A DNA stretch of 64,000 nt from Streptomyces nymphaeiformis (lineage in GTDB: Bacteria; Actinomycetota; Actinomycetes; Streptomycetales; Streptomycetaceae). Both the position numbers and the translations under genes were made by a program. Of this stretch, positions 55,638-63,748 are shown piece after piece. The stretch's first letter is position 1. Each line of letters starts with the position of its first letter. The notes beneath the pieces were generated by a model, which worked only from the letters and a program-made list of their open reading frames with translations, did no database searches and was not told where the DNA came from. Location: positions 1-64,000 of the forward strand of contig NZ_JACHJY010000005.1 in NCBI RefSeq assembly GCF_014203895.1, written 5' to 3'.

Positions 55638-55653
55638 AAGACCGTGCGGTCTT
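55638..55653 (-). other. Small hairpin between the aroA-like gene and dxr
   Basis: AAGACCG-TG-CGGTCTT (55638-55653) is a perfect 7-bp palindrome touching the aroA stop. It is too short for a strong terminator; it may be a weak attenuator or processing site. Confidence 0.4.
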
Positions 55654-56888
55654 CACGGGGTGCGGGTGAACGTGTCGAACACGCGGTGGAAGTCGGGGAA
55701 GGTCTTCTTCACGCAGCCGGGGTCGTCGAAGGTGATCCCGGGGGTGCGCAGGCCCGTGACCGCGAAGGACATGACGATCCGGTGGTCGCCGTGCGTGGCG
55801 ATCTCGACGGGCCCGGTCGGGGTGCCGGGGTGGATCTCGATCCAGTCGGGACCGGTGTGCACGGTGATCCCGAGACGGCGCAGGTTCTCGGCGCAGGCGT
55901 CGAGCCGGTCGCACTCCTTCACCCGGGTGTTCGCGACGTCCTCGATGCGGACCGGGCCGTCGGCGAAGGGCGCGATCGCGGCGAGGGTCGGCATGGTGTC
56001 GGAGATGTCGCGCATGTTGACGGTGAGACCGCGGAGGGTGCCGGTGGAGCGGACGGTGGTGGCGGTGTCGCCGATCTCGACGTCGGCGCCCATGCGGCGC
56101 AGTACGTCGACGAAGGCCAGATCGCCCTGGAGGGCGCCGGTCCCGAGGCCGGGAACGGTGACGGAACGGCCGGGCTCGAGTGCGGCTGCCGCGAAGAAGT
56201 AGCTGGCGGTGGAGGCGTCGGGCTCGATGCCGTACGTCCGCGCGGTGTAGCCGGTGGGCGCGACCCGGTACGTACGGCCGTCCAGCCGGACCTCGGCCCC
56301 GAAGGCCCGCATCATCGCGAGCGTGATCTCGACGTACGGCTCCGAGACCAGGTCCGTGACGGTGATGTCGAGGCCCTCGGCGGTGAGCGGGCCGAGCATG
56401 AGGAGCGCGGTGAGGTACTGGGAGGACTGGCCGGCGTCGAGCGTGAGTGCCCCGCCCTTGACGCCGGCGGCGTGGACGTCGAGCGGGTGGTGACCGTCCT
56501 TCTCCCCGTGCCGGAGGTCGACCCCGAGCTCGCGCAGGGCGGTGCTGAGCGGCCCGAGGGGACGGCGGCGCATCTGCGCGGAGGCGTCGAAGCGGTACGT
56601 TCCGTGGCCGGCGGCGGCGAGGGTCGGCAGGAAGCGGGCGGTGGTGGCGCCGTCCCGGCAGTACACGTCGGCGGTCTCCACGCCCGGCCCGGCCGGCCGC
56701 CCCTCGATGTGCCAGGCGTCGGCCTCCCGGCGCACGCCGTAGCCGAGCGCACCGAGCCCCTCGGCGAACCCCTCCGTGTCGTCCGACACGAGCGGACGCA
56801 GCAGGGTGGTGACGCCCTCCGCGGCGGCGGCGAGGAACAGCGCGCGAGCGGTGACGGACTTGGAACCGGGGATGTCGATGACGGTCAC
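55653..56888 (-). CDS. aroA: 3-phosphoshikimate 1-carboxyvinyltransferase (EPSP synthase), divergent
   Basis: The product is 411 residues of EPSP synthase fold. Seen are PGSKSVTARALFLAAA, DGATTARFLPTLAA, RRRPLGPL, QSSQYLTALLML, DASTASYFFAAAA, ISDTMPTLAA, RVKECDRLDACAENLRRLGI, THGDHRIVMSFAVTGL and DPGCVKKTFPDF. All landmarks of the shikimate enzyme are present, but several positions differ from the usual forms. Examples are VTARA for LTNRA and CRDGATTARFL for the usual NAGT(T/A)MR loop at the glyphosate/PEP site. It may be the pathway enzyme or a paralog. The start is GTG at 56888. It has no aromatic-pathway neighbours; dxr follows. Confidence 0.85.
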   Translation of the reverse strand: MTVIDIPGSKSVTARALFLAAAAEGVTTLLRPLVSDDTEGFAEGLGALGYGVRREADAWHIEGRPAGPGVETADVYCRDGATTARFLPTLAAAGHGTYRFDASAQMRRRPLGPLSTALRELGVDLRHGEKDGHHPLDVHAAGVKGGALTLDAGQSSQYLTALLMLGPLTAEGLDITVTDLVSEPYVEITLAMMRAFGAEVRLDGRTYRVAPTGYTARTYGIEPDASTASYFFAAAALEPGRSVTVPGLGTGALQGDLAFVDVLRRMGADVEIGDTATTVRSTGTLRGLTVNMRDISDTMPTLAAIAPFADGPVRIEDVANTRVKECDRLDACAENLRRLGITVHTGPDWIEIHPGTPTGPVEIATHGDHRIVMSFAVTGLRTPGITFDDPGCVKKTFPDFHRVFDTFTRTP

Positions 56889-57016
56889 GGCCCCATCCTG
56901 CCGCGCACCGGGGACGGGCCTCGGGGACGTCCGGCAGGTGGACGGGACGGGGACGGGCGCGGGGCGGCGCCCCGGGCCCGCCCCGCTGCCGTGCAGGCCC
57001 ACGGGGGCGGGCGCCG

Positions 57017-58939
57017 TCAGTCGAGCTTTCGGTGGACGTTCTGACGGGTCGACGGGCCCGGGGTGGCGTCCGCGATCCAGGGGCCCCCGTCGCTCGGGTC
57101 CACGATTCCCGCCTCCAGCCAGACGTAGTGCCCGGCCAGCACCCCGTCGACGATCCTCCGGTCGAGGTCGTCCGTGTTGGACCAGAGGCTGCGGAAGAGG
57201 TCCTCGATCCGCAGGCGCGCCTGCCGGCAGAAGGCATCGGCCAGTTGCCGCGCCTCGCCGCCGTGGTCCGTCGTCGTGCGCAGCAGCTCCGCGCGGACGC
57301 ACGCCGCGCTCATCGCGAAGAGTTCCGCCCCGATGTCGACGATCCGCCCGAGGAAGGCCTGCTTGAGCTCCATGCGCCCCTGCCAGCGGGACATCGCGTA
57401 GAAGGTGGACCGGGCGAGCCTGCGGGAGGTCCGCTCGACGTACCGGAGGTGGACGGCCAGGGCGCCGAACTCGCCGTACGAACCGGGGAGCTGTCCGGGG
57501 CCCGTGACGAGTCCGGGGAGCCAGCGGGCGTAGAAGCCGCCCGCCCGGGCGCCCGCCCGCGCCTTGTCGCCGAGGGACTTCTCGGGGTCGATGAGGTCGC
57601 CGGCGACGGAGAGGTGGGCGTCGACGGCCTCGCGGGCGATCAGCAGGTGCATGATCTCGGTGGAGCCCTCGAAGATCCGGTTGATGCGCAGGTCGCGGAG
57701 CAACTGCTCCGCGGGGACGGCCCGTTCGCCGCGGGCGGCGAGCGAGTCGGCGGTCTCGTAGCCGCGCCCGCCGCGGATCTGGACGAGTTCGTCGGCGATC
57801 AGCCAGGCCTTCTCGGAGCCGTACAGCTTGGCGAGGGCGGCCTCGATGCGGATGTCGTTGCGGTCCTCGTCGGCCAGCTGGGAGGCGAGGTCGACGACGG
57901 CCTCCAGGGCGAAGGCGGTGGCCGCGATGAAGGAGATCTTGGTGCCGACGGCCTCGTGGCGGGCGATCGGCCTGCCCCACTGCTCGCGCTCCGCCGACCA
58001 TTCGCGGGCGATCTTCAGACACCATTTGGCGGCGCCCGCGCACGCGGCGGGGAGGGAGAGCCGCCCGGTGTTGAGGGTGGTGAGGGCGATCTTGAGGCCG
58101 GCGCCCTCGGGGCCGATGCGGTGGGCGGCGGGGACCCGGACCCGGTGGAGGCGGGTGACGCCGTTCTCCAGGCCGCGCAGGCCCATGAAGGCGTTGCGGT
58201 GCTCCACGGTGATGCCGGGCGCGTCGGCCTCGACGACGAAGGCGGTGATGCCGCCGGGGTGGCCCTCGGCGGCGGGGACGCGGGCCATGACGACGAGCAG
58301 GTCGGCGACGACCCCGTTGGTGGTCCAGAGCTTCACGCCGTCGAGGACGTACGCGTCCCCGTCCGGCACGGCGGTGGTGGCCAGGCGCGCCGGGTCCGAG
58401 CCCACGTCGGGCTCGGTGAGCAGGAAGGCCGAGAGGTCGGTGCGGGCGAGCCGGGGCAGGAAGGCGTCCTTCTGCTCCTGGGTGCCGAAGAGTTTCAGCG
58501 GCTGCGGTACTCCGATCGACTGATGCGCGGAGAGCAGGGCGCCGACGGCGGGGCTGGCGGAGCCGACGAGGGCGAGGGCCCGGTTGTAGTACAGCTGGGT
58601 GAGGCCGAGCCCGCCGTACTTCGGGTCGATCTTCATCCCGAGGGCGCCGATCTCCTTGAGTCCGGCGATCGTCTCGTCGGGGATGCGGGCCTCGCGTTCG
58701 ATGCGGGCGCCGTCGATCCGGGTCTCGCAGAACTCGCGGAGGACGGCGAGGAAGGCCTCGCCGCGGCGGACGTCCTCGGCGGCGGGGAGCGGGTGCGGGT
58801 GGATGAGGTCGAGGCGGAAGCGGCCGAGGAACAGCTCCTTGGCGAAGCTCGGTCTGCGCCAGTCCCGCTCGCGCGCGGCCTCGGCGACCTGCCGGGCCTC
58901 GCGCTCGGTGACCTTGGGCCGCTGGGTGGGTGCGGACAT
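57017..58939 (-). CDS. Long acyl-CoA dehydrogenase family flavoprotein
   Basis: The 640-residue protein shows residues 60-470 with the ACAD core: FLLTEPDVGSDPARL, TNGVVADLLVVMARV, FMGLRGLENG and RIFEGSTEIMHLLIAREAV. The C-terminal 170 residues are an extra helical domain (as in very-long-chain types). The N-terminal 55 residues are a basic, helical extension (REARQVAEAARERDW). Motif IRGGRGYETA and Glu in FEGSTE region are consistent with an active enzyme. The ATG at 58939 has AGGAGGTGTCC directly upstream, an excellent ribosome site. Substrate chain length cannot be inferred. It is divergent from the monooxygenase gene. Confidence 0.92.
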   Translation of the reverse strand: MSAPTQRPKVTEREARQVAEAARERDWRRPSFAKELFLGRFRLDLIHPHPLPAAEDVRRGEAFLAVLREFCETRIDGARIEREARIPDETIAGLKEIGALGMKIDPKYGGLGLTQLYYNRALALVGSASPAVGALLSAHQSIGVPQPLKLFGTQEQKDAFLPRLARTDLSAFLLTEPDVGSDPARLATTAVPDGDAYVLDGVKLWTTNGVVADLLVVMARVPAAEGHPGGITAFVVEADAPGITVEHRNAFMGLRGLENGVTRLHRVRVPAAHRIGPEGAGLKIALTTLNTGRLSLPAACAGAAKWCLKIAREWSAEREQWGRPIARHEAVGTKISFIAATAFALEAVVDLASQLADEDRNDIRIEAALAKLYGSEKAWLIADELVQIRGGRGYETADSLAARGERAVPAEQLLRDLRINRIFEGSTEIMHLLIAREAVDAHLSVAGDLIDPEKSLGDKARAGARAGGFYARWLPGLVTGPGQLPGSYGEFGALAVHLRYVERTSRRLARSTFYAMSRWQGRMELKQAFLGRIVDIGAELFAMSAACVRAELLRTTTDHGGEARQLADAFCRQARLRIEDLFRSLWSNTDDLDRRIVDGVLAGHYVWLEAGIVDPSDGGPWIADATPGPSTRQNVHRKLD

Positions 58940-59071
58940 GGACACCTCCTTGGGCTTCCTGTCCGTCGTACCCGATATCGGCGGGTCCGGAAAGAGGAAC
59001 GGAAGAGGAGGGGAATCCTCCGGGTACGTCCTTCTGGTGAGACGGCCCGACCGCCCCGGTCGGCCCGCGCG

Positions 59072-59077
59072 TAGGGT
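59072..59077 (+). promoter_or_regulatory. -10 box of a probably leaderless transcript
   Basis: TAGGGT ends 7 bases before the ATG at 59085, so a transcript would start at the A of the start codon. Only a weak GACC-like -35 is found near 59049, and there is no clear ribosome site. This is the pattern of leaderless actinobacterial mRNAs. Confidence 0.4.
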
Positions 59078-59084
59078 CCGCGGC

Positions 59085-59402
59085 ATGTCTCAGCAGCCGA
59101 TCAAGCTCATCGTCCTCGTCAGCACCCTGCCCGGCCGCGGCGAGGAACAGGTCGCCGCCTTCGAGGCGCTCGCGCCTCTCGTACGGGCGGAGGAGGGCTG
59201 CCTGCAGTACGACCTGCACCGGGTGGCCGACGATCCCGACCGCTTCGCCCTGATCGAGCGCTGGGCCTCGGCCGAGGCCCTCGCCGCGCACGACGTCGCC
59301 CCGCACATGGTCGCGGCCGGCGCCGCGAACAAGGCCTTCCGCGCGGGCCCCGCGGAGGTCGTGCGCCTCGTCGACGCGCCCGTCGGCTCTCCCGGCGCAT
59401 GA
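59085..59402 (+). CDS. Antibiotic biosynthesis monooxygenase (ABM) domain protein
   Basis: The 105-residue protein has a dimeric alpha/beta ferredoxin-like ABM fold: IKLIVLVSTLPGRGEEQVAAFEALAPLVRAEEGCLQYDLHR, then RFALIERWASAEALAAHDVAPHM. The E-GCLQYDLHR and ERW pair are the family landmarks. Members oxidise quinone precursors or degrade haem, or act as small-molecule binding proteins; the role here is unknown. The ATG at 59085 is probably read from a leaderless mRNA. A 15-bp terminator follows. Confidence 0.88.
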   Translation: MSQQPIKLIVLVSTLPGRGEEQVAAFEALAPLVRAEEGCLQYDLHRVADDPDRFALIERWASAEALAAHDVAPHMVAAGAANKAFRAGPAEVVRLVDAPVGSPGA

Positions 59403-59406
59403 CGAA

Positions 59407-59445
59407 AGGCGGTCCGAGCCCCCGCACAGTGGGCTCGGACCGCCT
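59407..59445. terminator. Bidirectional terminator between monooxygenase and aldehyde dehydrogenase genes
   Basis: AGGCGGTCCGAGCCC (59407-59421) pairs perfectly with 59431-59445 (9-base loop), between convergent stops at 59402 and 59466. Confidence 0.85.
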
Positions 59446-59465
59446 GGTCTCGTGAGGCGTGCGCC

Positions 59466-60911
59466 TTAGAGGGCGAGGCCCGTCAGGACGAGCACGCGCT
59501 CGTAGGTGTAGTCGTCCATCGCGTACTTGACGCCCTCGCGGCCGACGCCGGAGCGCTTGGCGCCGCCGTACGGCATCTGGTCGGCGCGGTAGGACGGGAC
59601 GTCGCCGACGATCACGCCGCCGACCTCGAGCGCGCGGTGGGCGCGGAACGCGGTCTGCAGGTCGTGGGTGAAGACACCGGCCTGGAGGCCGAAGTCCGAG
59701 TCGTTGACGGCGGCGAAGGCCTCGGCCTCGCCGTCGACCTTGGCGATGGTCAGGACCGGGCCGAAGACCTCGGCGCGGGCCAGGGTGACGTCGGCCGGGA
59801 GCTCGGTGAGGACGGTCGGGGCGTAGGTCGCGCCCTCGCGCTTGCCGCCGGCGAGGAGCTTCGCGCCGGCCGCGACGGCCTCGTCGACCCAGGACTCGAC
59901 GCGCTTGGCGGCGTTCTCGTCGACGAGCGGGCCGACGTCGGTGGCGCCGTCCGCCGGGTCACCGGTGACCTGCGCCTCGACGGCGGCGACGATCTTCGGC
60001 ACCAGGCGGTCGTGGACCGAGGCGTCGACGATCACGCGCTGCACGGAGATGCAGGACTGGCCGCCCTGGTAGTTGGAGAAGGTCGCGATGCGGGTCGCGG
60101 CCCAGTCCAGGTCGGCCTCGGAGGACCAGTCCGGGAGGACGACGGCCGCGGCGTTGCCGCCGAGCTCCAGGGTGACGTGCTTGTGCGGCACGGACTCCTT
60201 GATGGCGTAGCCGACCGTGTCGGAGCCGGTGAAGGAGATGATCGGGAGGCGCTCGTCCTGGACGAGGGCGGGCATGCGGTCGTTCGGCACCGGCAGGACC
60301 GACCAGGAGCCGGCCGGGAGGTCGGTCTCGGCCAGGATCTCGCCCAGGATCATGGAGGAGATCGGGGTGGCCGGGGCCGGCTTGAGGATGATCGGGGCGC
60401 CGACGGCGATGGCCGGGGCGACCTTGTGGGCGCCGAGGTTCAGCGGGAAGTTGAACGGCGCGATGCCGAGGACGACGCCCTTGGGGACGCGGCGGACGAG
60501 CGCCAGGCGGCCCACGCCGCCGGCCTCGGTGTCCAGGCGCTGGGCCTCGCCGGCGTTCCAGCGGCGGGTCTCCTCGGCGGCGAAACGGAAGACGGAGACG
60601 GCACGGCCGACCTCGCCGCGGGCCCACTTGATGGGCTTGCCGTTCTCGGCGGAGATCACCTGGGCGATCTCCTCGGTGCGCTCGGCGAGCCGCTTCGACA
60701 CGTGGTCGAGGGCGGCGGCGCGGACGTGCGCCGGGGTCGCGGCGAACTCGTCGACGACGGCGTGCGCGGCGGCGACGGCCTCCTCGACCTGGGCCTCGGT
60801 GGGCACGCTGACCTTGCCGACCAGACGTCCGTCGTACGAGTTCGTGACGTCGAAGGTGGTGTCGCCGGTGGCCTCGCGGCCGGCGAGCCAGAAGGCGTGG
60901 GTGGTCGTCAT
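59466..60911 (-). CDS. NAD(P)-dependent aldehyde dehydrogenase
   Basis: The 481-residue protein shows GIAPFNFPLNLGAHKVAPA (cofactor site), ISFTGSDTVGYAI, catalytic Glu in VTLELGGNAAAVV, catalytic Cys in NYQGGQSCISVQR, and AEVFGPVLTIAKVDGEAEAFAAVNDSDFGLQAGVFT. The motif set fits broad aldehyde or glyceraldehyde/lactaldehyde-type enzymes. The ATG at 60911 follows GGGACGCA. The next partial gene to the right codes for a PucR-type regulator, a family that often controls purine or GABA/amine catabolism; the physical distance makes a link only a suggestion. Confidence 0.93.
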   Translation of the reverse strand: MTTTHAFWLAGREATGDTTFDVTNSYDGRLVGKVSVPTEAQVEEAVAAAHAVVDEFAATPAHVRAAALDHVSKRLAERTEEIAQVISAENGKPIKWARGEVGRAVSVFRFAAEETRRWNAGEAQRLDTEAGGVGRLALVRRVPKGVVLGIAPFNFPLNLGAHKVAPAIAVGAPIILKPAPATPISSMILGEILAETDLPAGSWSVLPVPNDRMPALVQDERLPIISFTGSDTVGYAIKESVPHKHVTLELGGNAAAVVLPDWSSEADLDWAATRIATFSNYQGGQSCISVQRVIVDASVHDRLVPKIVAAVEAQVTGDPADGATDVGPLVDENAAKRVESWVDEAVAAGAKLLAGGKREGATYAPTVLTELPADVTLARAEVFGPVLTIAKVDGEAEAFAAVNDSDFGLQAGVFTHDLQTAFRAHRALEVGGVIVGDVPSYRADQMPYGGAKRSGVGREGVKYAMDDYTYERVLVLTGLAL

Positions 60912-61062
60912 TGCGTCCCGGCCCTTTCCGTTTCGGGGTGCGAGCGTTTGCTCTCGTGACACGTTAGGGCCGAGCGGGCGAACGTGGGTTTGTCCGGTGT
61001 GGAGTGGTGGTGGCACCGGCGCTGTCCGCTTTGGCCGAAGCGGACGACGGGTCGTCGGGCGG

Positions 61063-62062
61063 TCACCAGCCCCGGAACGCCGAGAACGGCTGCCGCCTCC
61101 CGTCGCCCCGGCGGACGGCGACGAACAGGTCCTCGTATCGGGACAGGCCCGTGAGCTCGCCGTTGCCGTCGTCCTCGTCGCGGGAGAAGGTGCGCTCGTC
61201 CACCGTGTCGCCGGTGGCGGAGTCGAAGACGTACAGCTCGTCGTGGCCCCGCCTGTGCCGGGTCAGGAGAGTCACCCGGCCGCCTCCCGCGTGCATCGCC
61301 GTGACGCTCCGCTTGGGGTCCTCCGAGCCCGACCGCCAGGCCTCGTCCCCGGTCACCAGGTCGAAGGCGACGACGCCGCCCCCGGCGCCGAGGAAGAGCC
61401 TCCCGTCGGCGACCGCCGCATGGGAGCCGAAGGCGTCGACCAGCCCCTGGCGGCGGCCGTCGGGTCCGAAGGCGAGGAAGGCGTTCACGCCCTGCCGCCT
61501 CGGCTCGCCGACCTTCAGCACCACCGGATCGGCGGACACGAAGGACATGGACGCGTCCGAGGCGACGGGGCGCCGCCCGCCGAGGGGAACGGTCCACCGC
61601 GCCGTACCGTCGGCCGGGTCGAACGCGGCGAGCTTCGCCTCGTCGCCGGCGCAGGCGAGGGCGGCGAGGACCTGTTTCAGCCCGACGGCGACCTCACGGG
61701 GGAGGCACCCCTTCGGAACGGCGGCCTTCCAGCGCGGTGCGCCGGTCCGCAGGTCGAGGGCGCGTACCGCCTGGTCACCGCGGAGGACGGGCCCCGCGCC
61801 CTCGGCGTCCGCGTCCTTCCAGCGGTCGTCCTCGTCGAGGATCACGGCGAGACCCGCCCCGGTGGCCAGGACGTGGTCGTCGTCGTACGGGCCGGAGGGC
61901 CTGCGGGCGGTGCGCCACAGCTCGCGGCCGTCCTTCAGGTCGATCGCGGCGACGGTGGCGCAGCCCTCCGACGAGGGCGAGCGGGACGCCGATCAGGATC
62001 GGCAGGAAGGGCACCCACCGCCACCCCAGGGGCGCCGTGCCGCCGTTCGTACGCGTCGCCAT
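61063..62062 (-). pseudogene. Frameshifted PQQ/WD-type beta-propeller membrane protein
   Basis: From the ATG at 62062 the frame reads MATRTNGGTAPLGWRWVPF, then a hydrophobic helix (LPILIGVPLALVGG). It then shifts out of frame near 61967. The other frame, without a start, continues SEGCATVAAIDLKDGRELWR and a propeller of PQQ-like repeats (ALDLRTGAPRWKAAV, AAFDPADGTARWTV, VAFDLVTGDEAWRS, YVFDSATGDTV) down to 61063. Joining them needs a 1-base skip or deletion. A GTG at 61845 could give a shorter 260-residue product without anchor. This is either a real frameshift or deletion, or a sequencing error; N-terminal blades also seem to be missing. Such proteins are usually membrane-anchored with unknown function. 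Confidence 0.7.
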
Positions 62063-62120
62063 CGGATCCCCACCCCCGGCTCGAAACCGCCGAAACCCCG
62101 TCAGGGGAGGGGACGGATGA

Positions 62121-63101
62121 TCATCCGCGCCGCTCGGTCGAGACGATCAGGCAGACACCGCCGACGACGATCGCGCCGCCGAGGAGGATCGGCCAGGTCA
62201 GGGCCTCGTTCAGGACGAGGGCGCCGAGCAGGACGGCGACGACCGGGTTCACGTACGCGTAGGTGGCGGCGAGGGAGACCGGGGCGGTCTGGAGGAGCCA
62301 GGCGTACGCGGTGAAGGCGACGAGCGAGCCGAAGACGACGAGGTAGGCGAGGGCGACCCAGGAGCGGCCGGAGACGGCGCCCAGGTCGAGTCCGTGGTGT
62401 TCGCCGCGTACGAGGCCGAGGGAGAGCGCGGCGAGGCCGCCGGCCAGCATCTCGTACGCGCTCGCCGTGAACGGGTTGGCGGGCATGGGCAGCCGGGCGG
62501 AGGAGACGGAGCCGACGGACCACAGCAGGGCGGCGACGAGGACGAGCACCACGCCGCCGATCTTCACCTCGCCGCTCAGGCCCGGGACGGTGAGGACGGC
62601 GAGGCCCGCGAAGCCGAGCAGGACGCCGCCGAGGGCACCGAGGCCGGGGCGGTCGCCGAAGAGCGTGCGGATCAGGACGACCCAGACGGGGACGGCGGCG
62701 ACGAGGAGCGCGGCGAGGCCGGAGGGTATGGAGGTCTCGGCGAGGACGACGAGGCCGTTGCCGCCGAGGATGAGGAGCAGGCCGACGAGGGCGGCGGAGC
62801 CGAGCTCCCGGCGCGTGACCTTGAGGGCGGCGGGGCCCTGCCGCCAGGCGACGATCGCGGCGAGGAGCAGGCCGGCGGTGATGAAGCGGGCGCCGCCGGA
62901 GAGGAACGGCGGGAGGGTCTCGACGACGATCCGGATCCCGAGGTACGTGGACCCCCAGACGACGTACACGATGCCGAGCGCGGCCCAGACGGCGCCGGTG
63001 ATCCGGCGGGCGGGGGCGGCGGGGACGCCGGCGGCTCCGGTACGGGGTTCGGGGGCGGCCGGGTGGGTCTCGGGGGCCGGGTCGACGGCGGGGCTTGTCA
63101 T
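62121..63101 (-). CDS. EamA/DMT-family membrane exporter
   Basis: The 326-residue protein has about ten hydrophobic helices in two EamA repeats: ALGIVYVVWGSTYLGIRIVVETLPPF and VALAYLVVFGSLVAFTAYAWLLQ..ATYAYVNPVVAVLLGALVLNEALTW. A Pro/Ala-rich cytoplasmic N-terminus precedes the first helix. The ATG at 63101 is chosen since it precedes this region and a TACTCT box lies 7 bases upstream, while no ribosome site is visible; the frame is open further upstream without a plausible start. Family members export amino acids, metabolites or dyes. Confidence 0.9.
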   Translation of the reverse strand: MTSPAVDPAPETHPAAPEPRTGAAGVPAAPARRITGAVWAALGIVYVVWGSTYLGIRIVVETLPPFLSGGARFITAGLLLAAIVAWRQGPAALKVTRRELGSAALVGLLLILGGNGLVVLAETSIPSGLAALLVAAVPVWVVLIRTLFGDRPGLGALGGVLLGFAGLAVLTVPGLSGEVKIGGVVLVLVAALLWSVGSVSSARLPMPANPFTASAYEMLAGGLAALSLGLVRGEHHGLDLGAVSGRSWVALAYLVVFGSLVAFTAYAWLLQTAPVSLAATYAYVNPVVAVLLGALVLNEALTWPILLGGAIVVGGVCLIVSTERRG

Positions 63102-63108
63102 GAGCAGG

Positions 63109-63138
63109 AGAGTAAGGACTGAAAGCCCCGATGACCAA
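63109..63138 (-). promoter_or_regulatory. Promoter of the EamA gene, likely leaderless
   Basis: On the minus strand TTGGTC (complement of 63133-63138) and TACTCT (complement of 63109-63114) are 18 bp apart, and TACTCT ends 7 bases before the ATG, so the mRNA would begin at the start codon. Confidence 0.5.
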
Positions 63139-63143
63139 GGAAA

Positions 63144-63161
63144 CTGCCCGAATTCGGGCAG
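63144..63161. promoter_or_regulatory. 18-bp perfect palindrome, candidate operator
   Basis: CTGCCCGAATTCGGGCAG is a perfect palindrome lying just upstream of the -35 box of the EamA gene; a related half (GGAATTCGGGTG) follows at about 63169-63180. Position between two divergent genes suggests a binding site for a dimeric repressor or activator. Confidence 0.55.
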
Positions 63162-63252
63162 GACCAACGGAATTCGGGTGTCGGAGAGCCTTCCCGGGGT
63201 CCTTGCGGAGGGTGGGAGGATGTCCGGGACCGCACGACCACAGGGGGTAGGC

Positions 63253-63465
63253 ATGATCCTTTACGTACTGATCGGCGTCCTGGTCCTGGCCGTCGCCGGC
63301 TGCGCCTCGGTGGTGTGGGCGGCACGCGGCGGACCCCGCTGGGTCCGCGCGGTGGCCACCGTGACGCTGCTGGGCGGAGAGGTGGTCCGCGACGGACAGC
63401 GCCGGAGCGGGAAGCGGGGCGGCGGGGGCGACGACGGGATCATGGGCGGCGGCGCGGACGCGTAG
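63253..63465 (+). CDS. Tiny membrane protein, unknown function
   Basis: The 70-residue protein has one hydrophobic helix (about 2-24, ILYVLIGVLVLAVAGCASVVW) and a basic, Gly-rich tail (RRSGKRGGGGDDG). AVAGC could be read as a lipobox but the preceding part lacks positive charges, so an ordinary membrane anchor is more likely. The ATG at 63253 follows GGGGGTAG. It is divergent from the EamA gene. I do not recognise a family. Confidence 0.6.
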   Translation: MILYVLIGVLVLAVAGCASVVWAARGGPRWVRAVATVTLLGGEVVRDGQRRSGKRGGGGDDGIMGGGADA

Positions 63466-63471
63466 GGAGCG

Positions 63472-63745
63472 GCTCGCGGGGAGCCCTGAGGAAACCCGGG
63501 GGCCCTGGGGAAACCCGAGGGCCTGGGGAGACCCGGGAGCCCTGGGGAAACCCGAGGGCCTGGGAAGACCCGGGGAGCCCTGGGGAAACCCGGGAGCCCT
63601 TGGGAAACCCGGGCCCTGGGGAAACCCGAGGGGCCTGGGGAAACCCGGGAGCCCTTGGGAAACCCGGGCCCTGGGGAAACCCGAGGGGCCTGGGGAAACC
63701 CGGGCCCTGGGAAATCCCGGGAAGTCCCGGGGAGCCCGGAGACTC
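63472..63745. repeat. Degenerate tandem repeats of about 18 bp
   Basis: A run of units such as CCTGGGGAAACCCGAGGG, with variants CCTTGGGAAACCCGGG and GGGAGCCCTGGGGAAACCC, fills the 283-bp gap between the tiny membrane gene and the PucR-type gene. Each unit contains GGGAAACCC, which is itself nearly palindromic. Fifteen or so copies are visible. No gene is seen in it. The array begins right after the small gene and ends just before the convergent regulator stop. Confidence 0.9.
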
Positions 63746-63748
63746 CCG

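Noticed and set aside
63472..63745. Possible CRISPR array
   Set aside because: Units are contiguous and degenerate with no unique spacers of constant length and no cas genes nearby.
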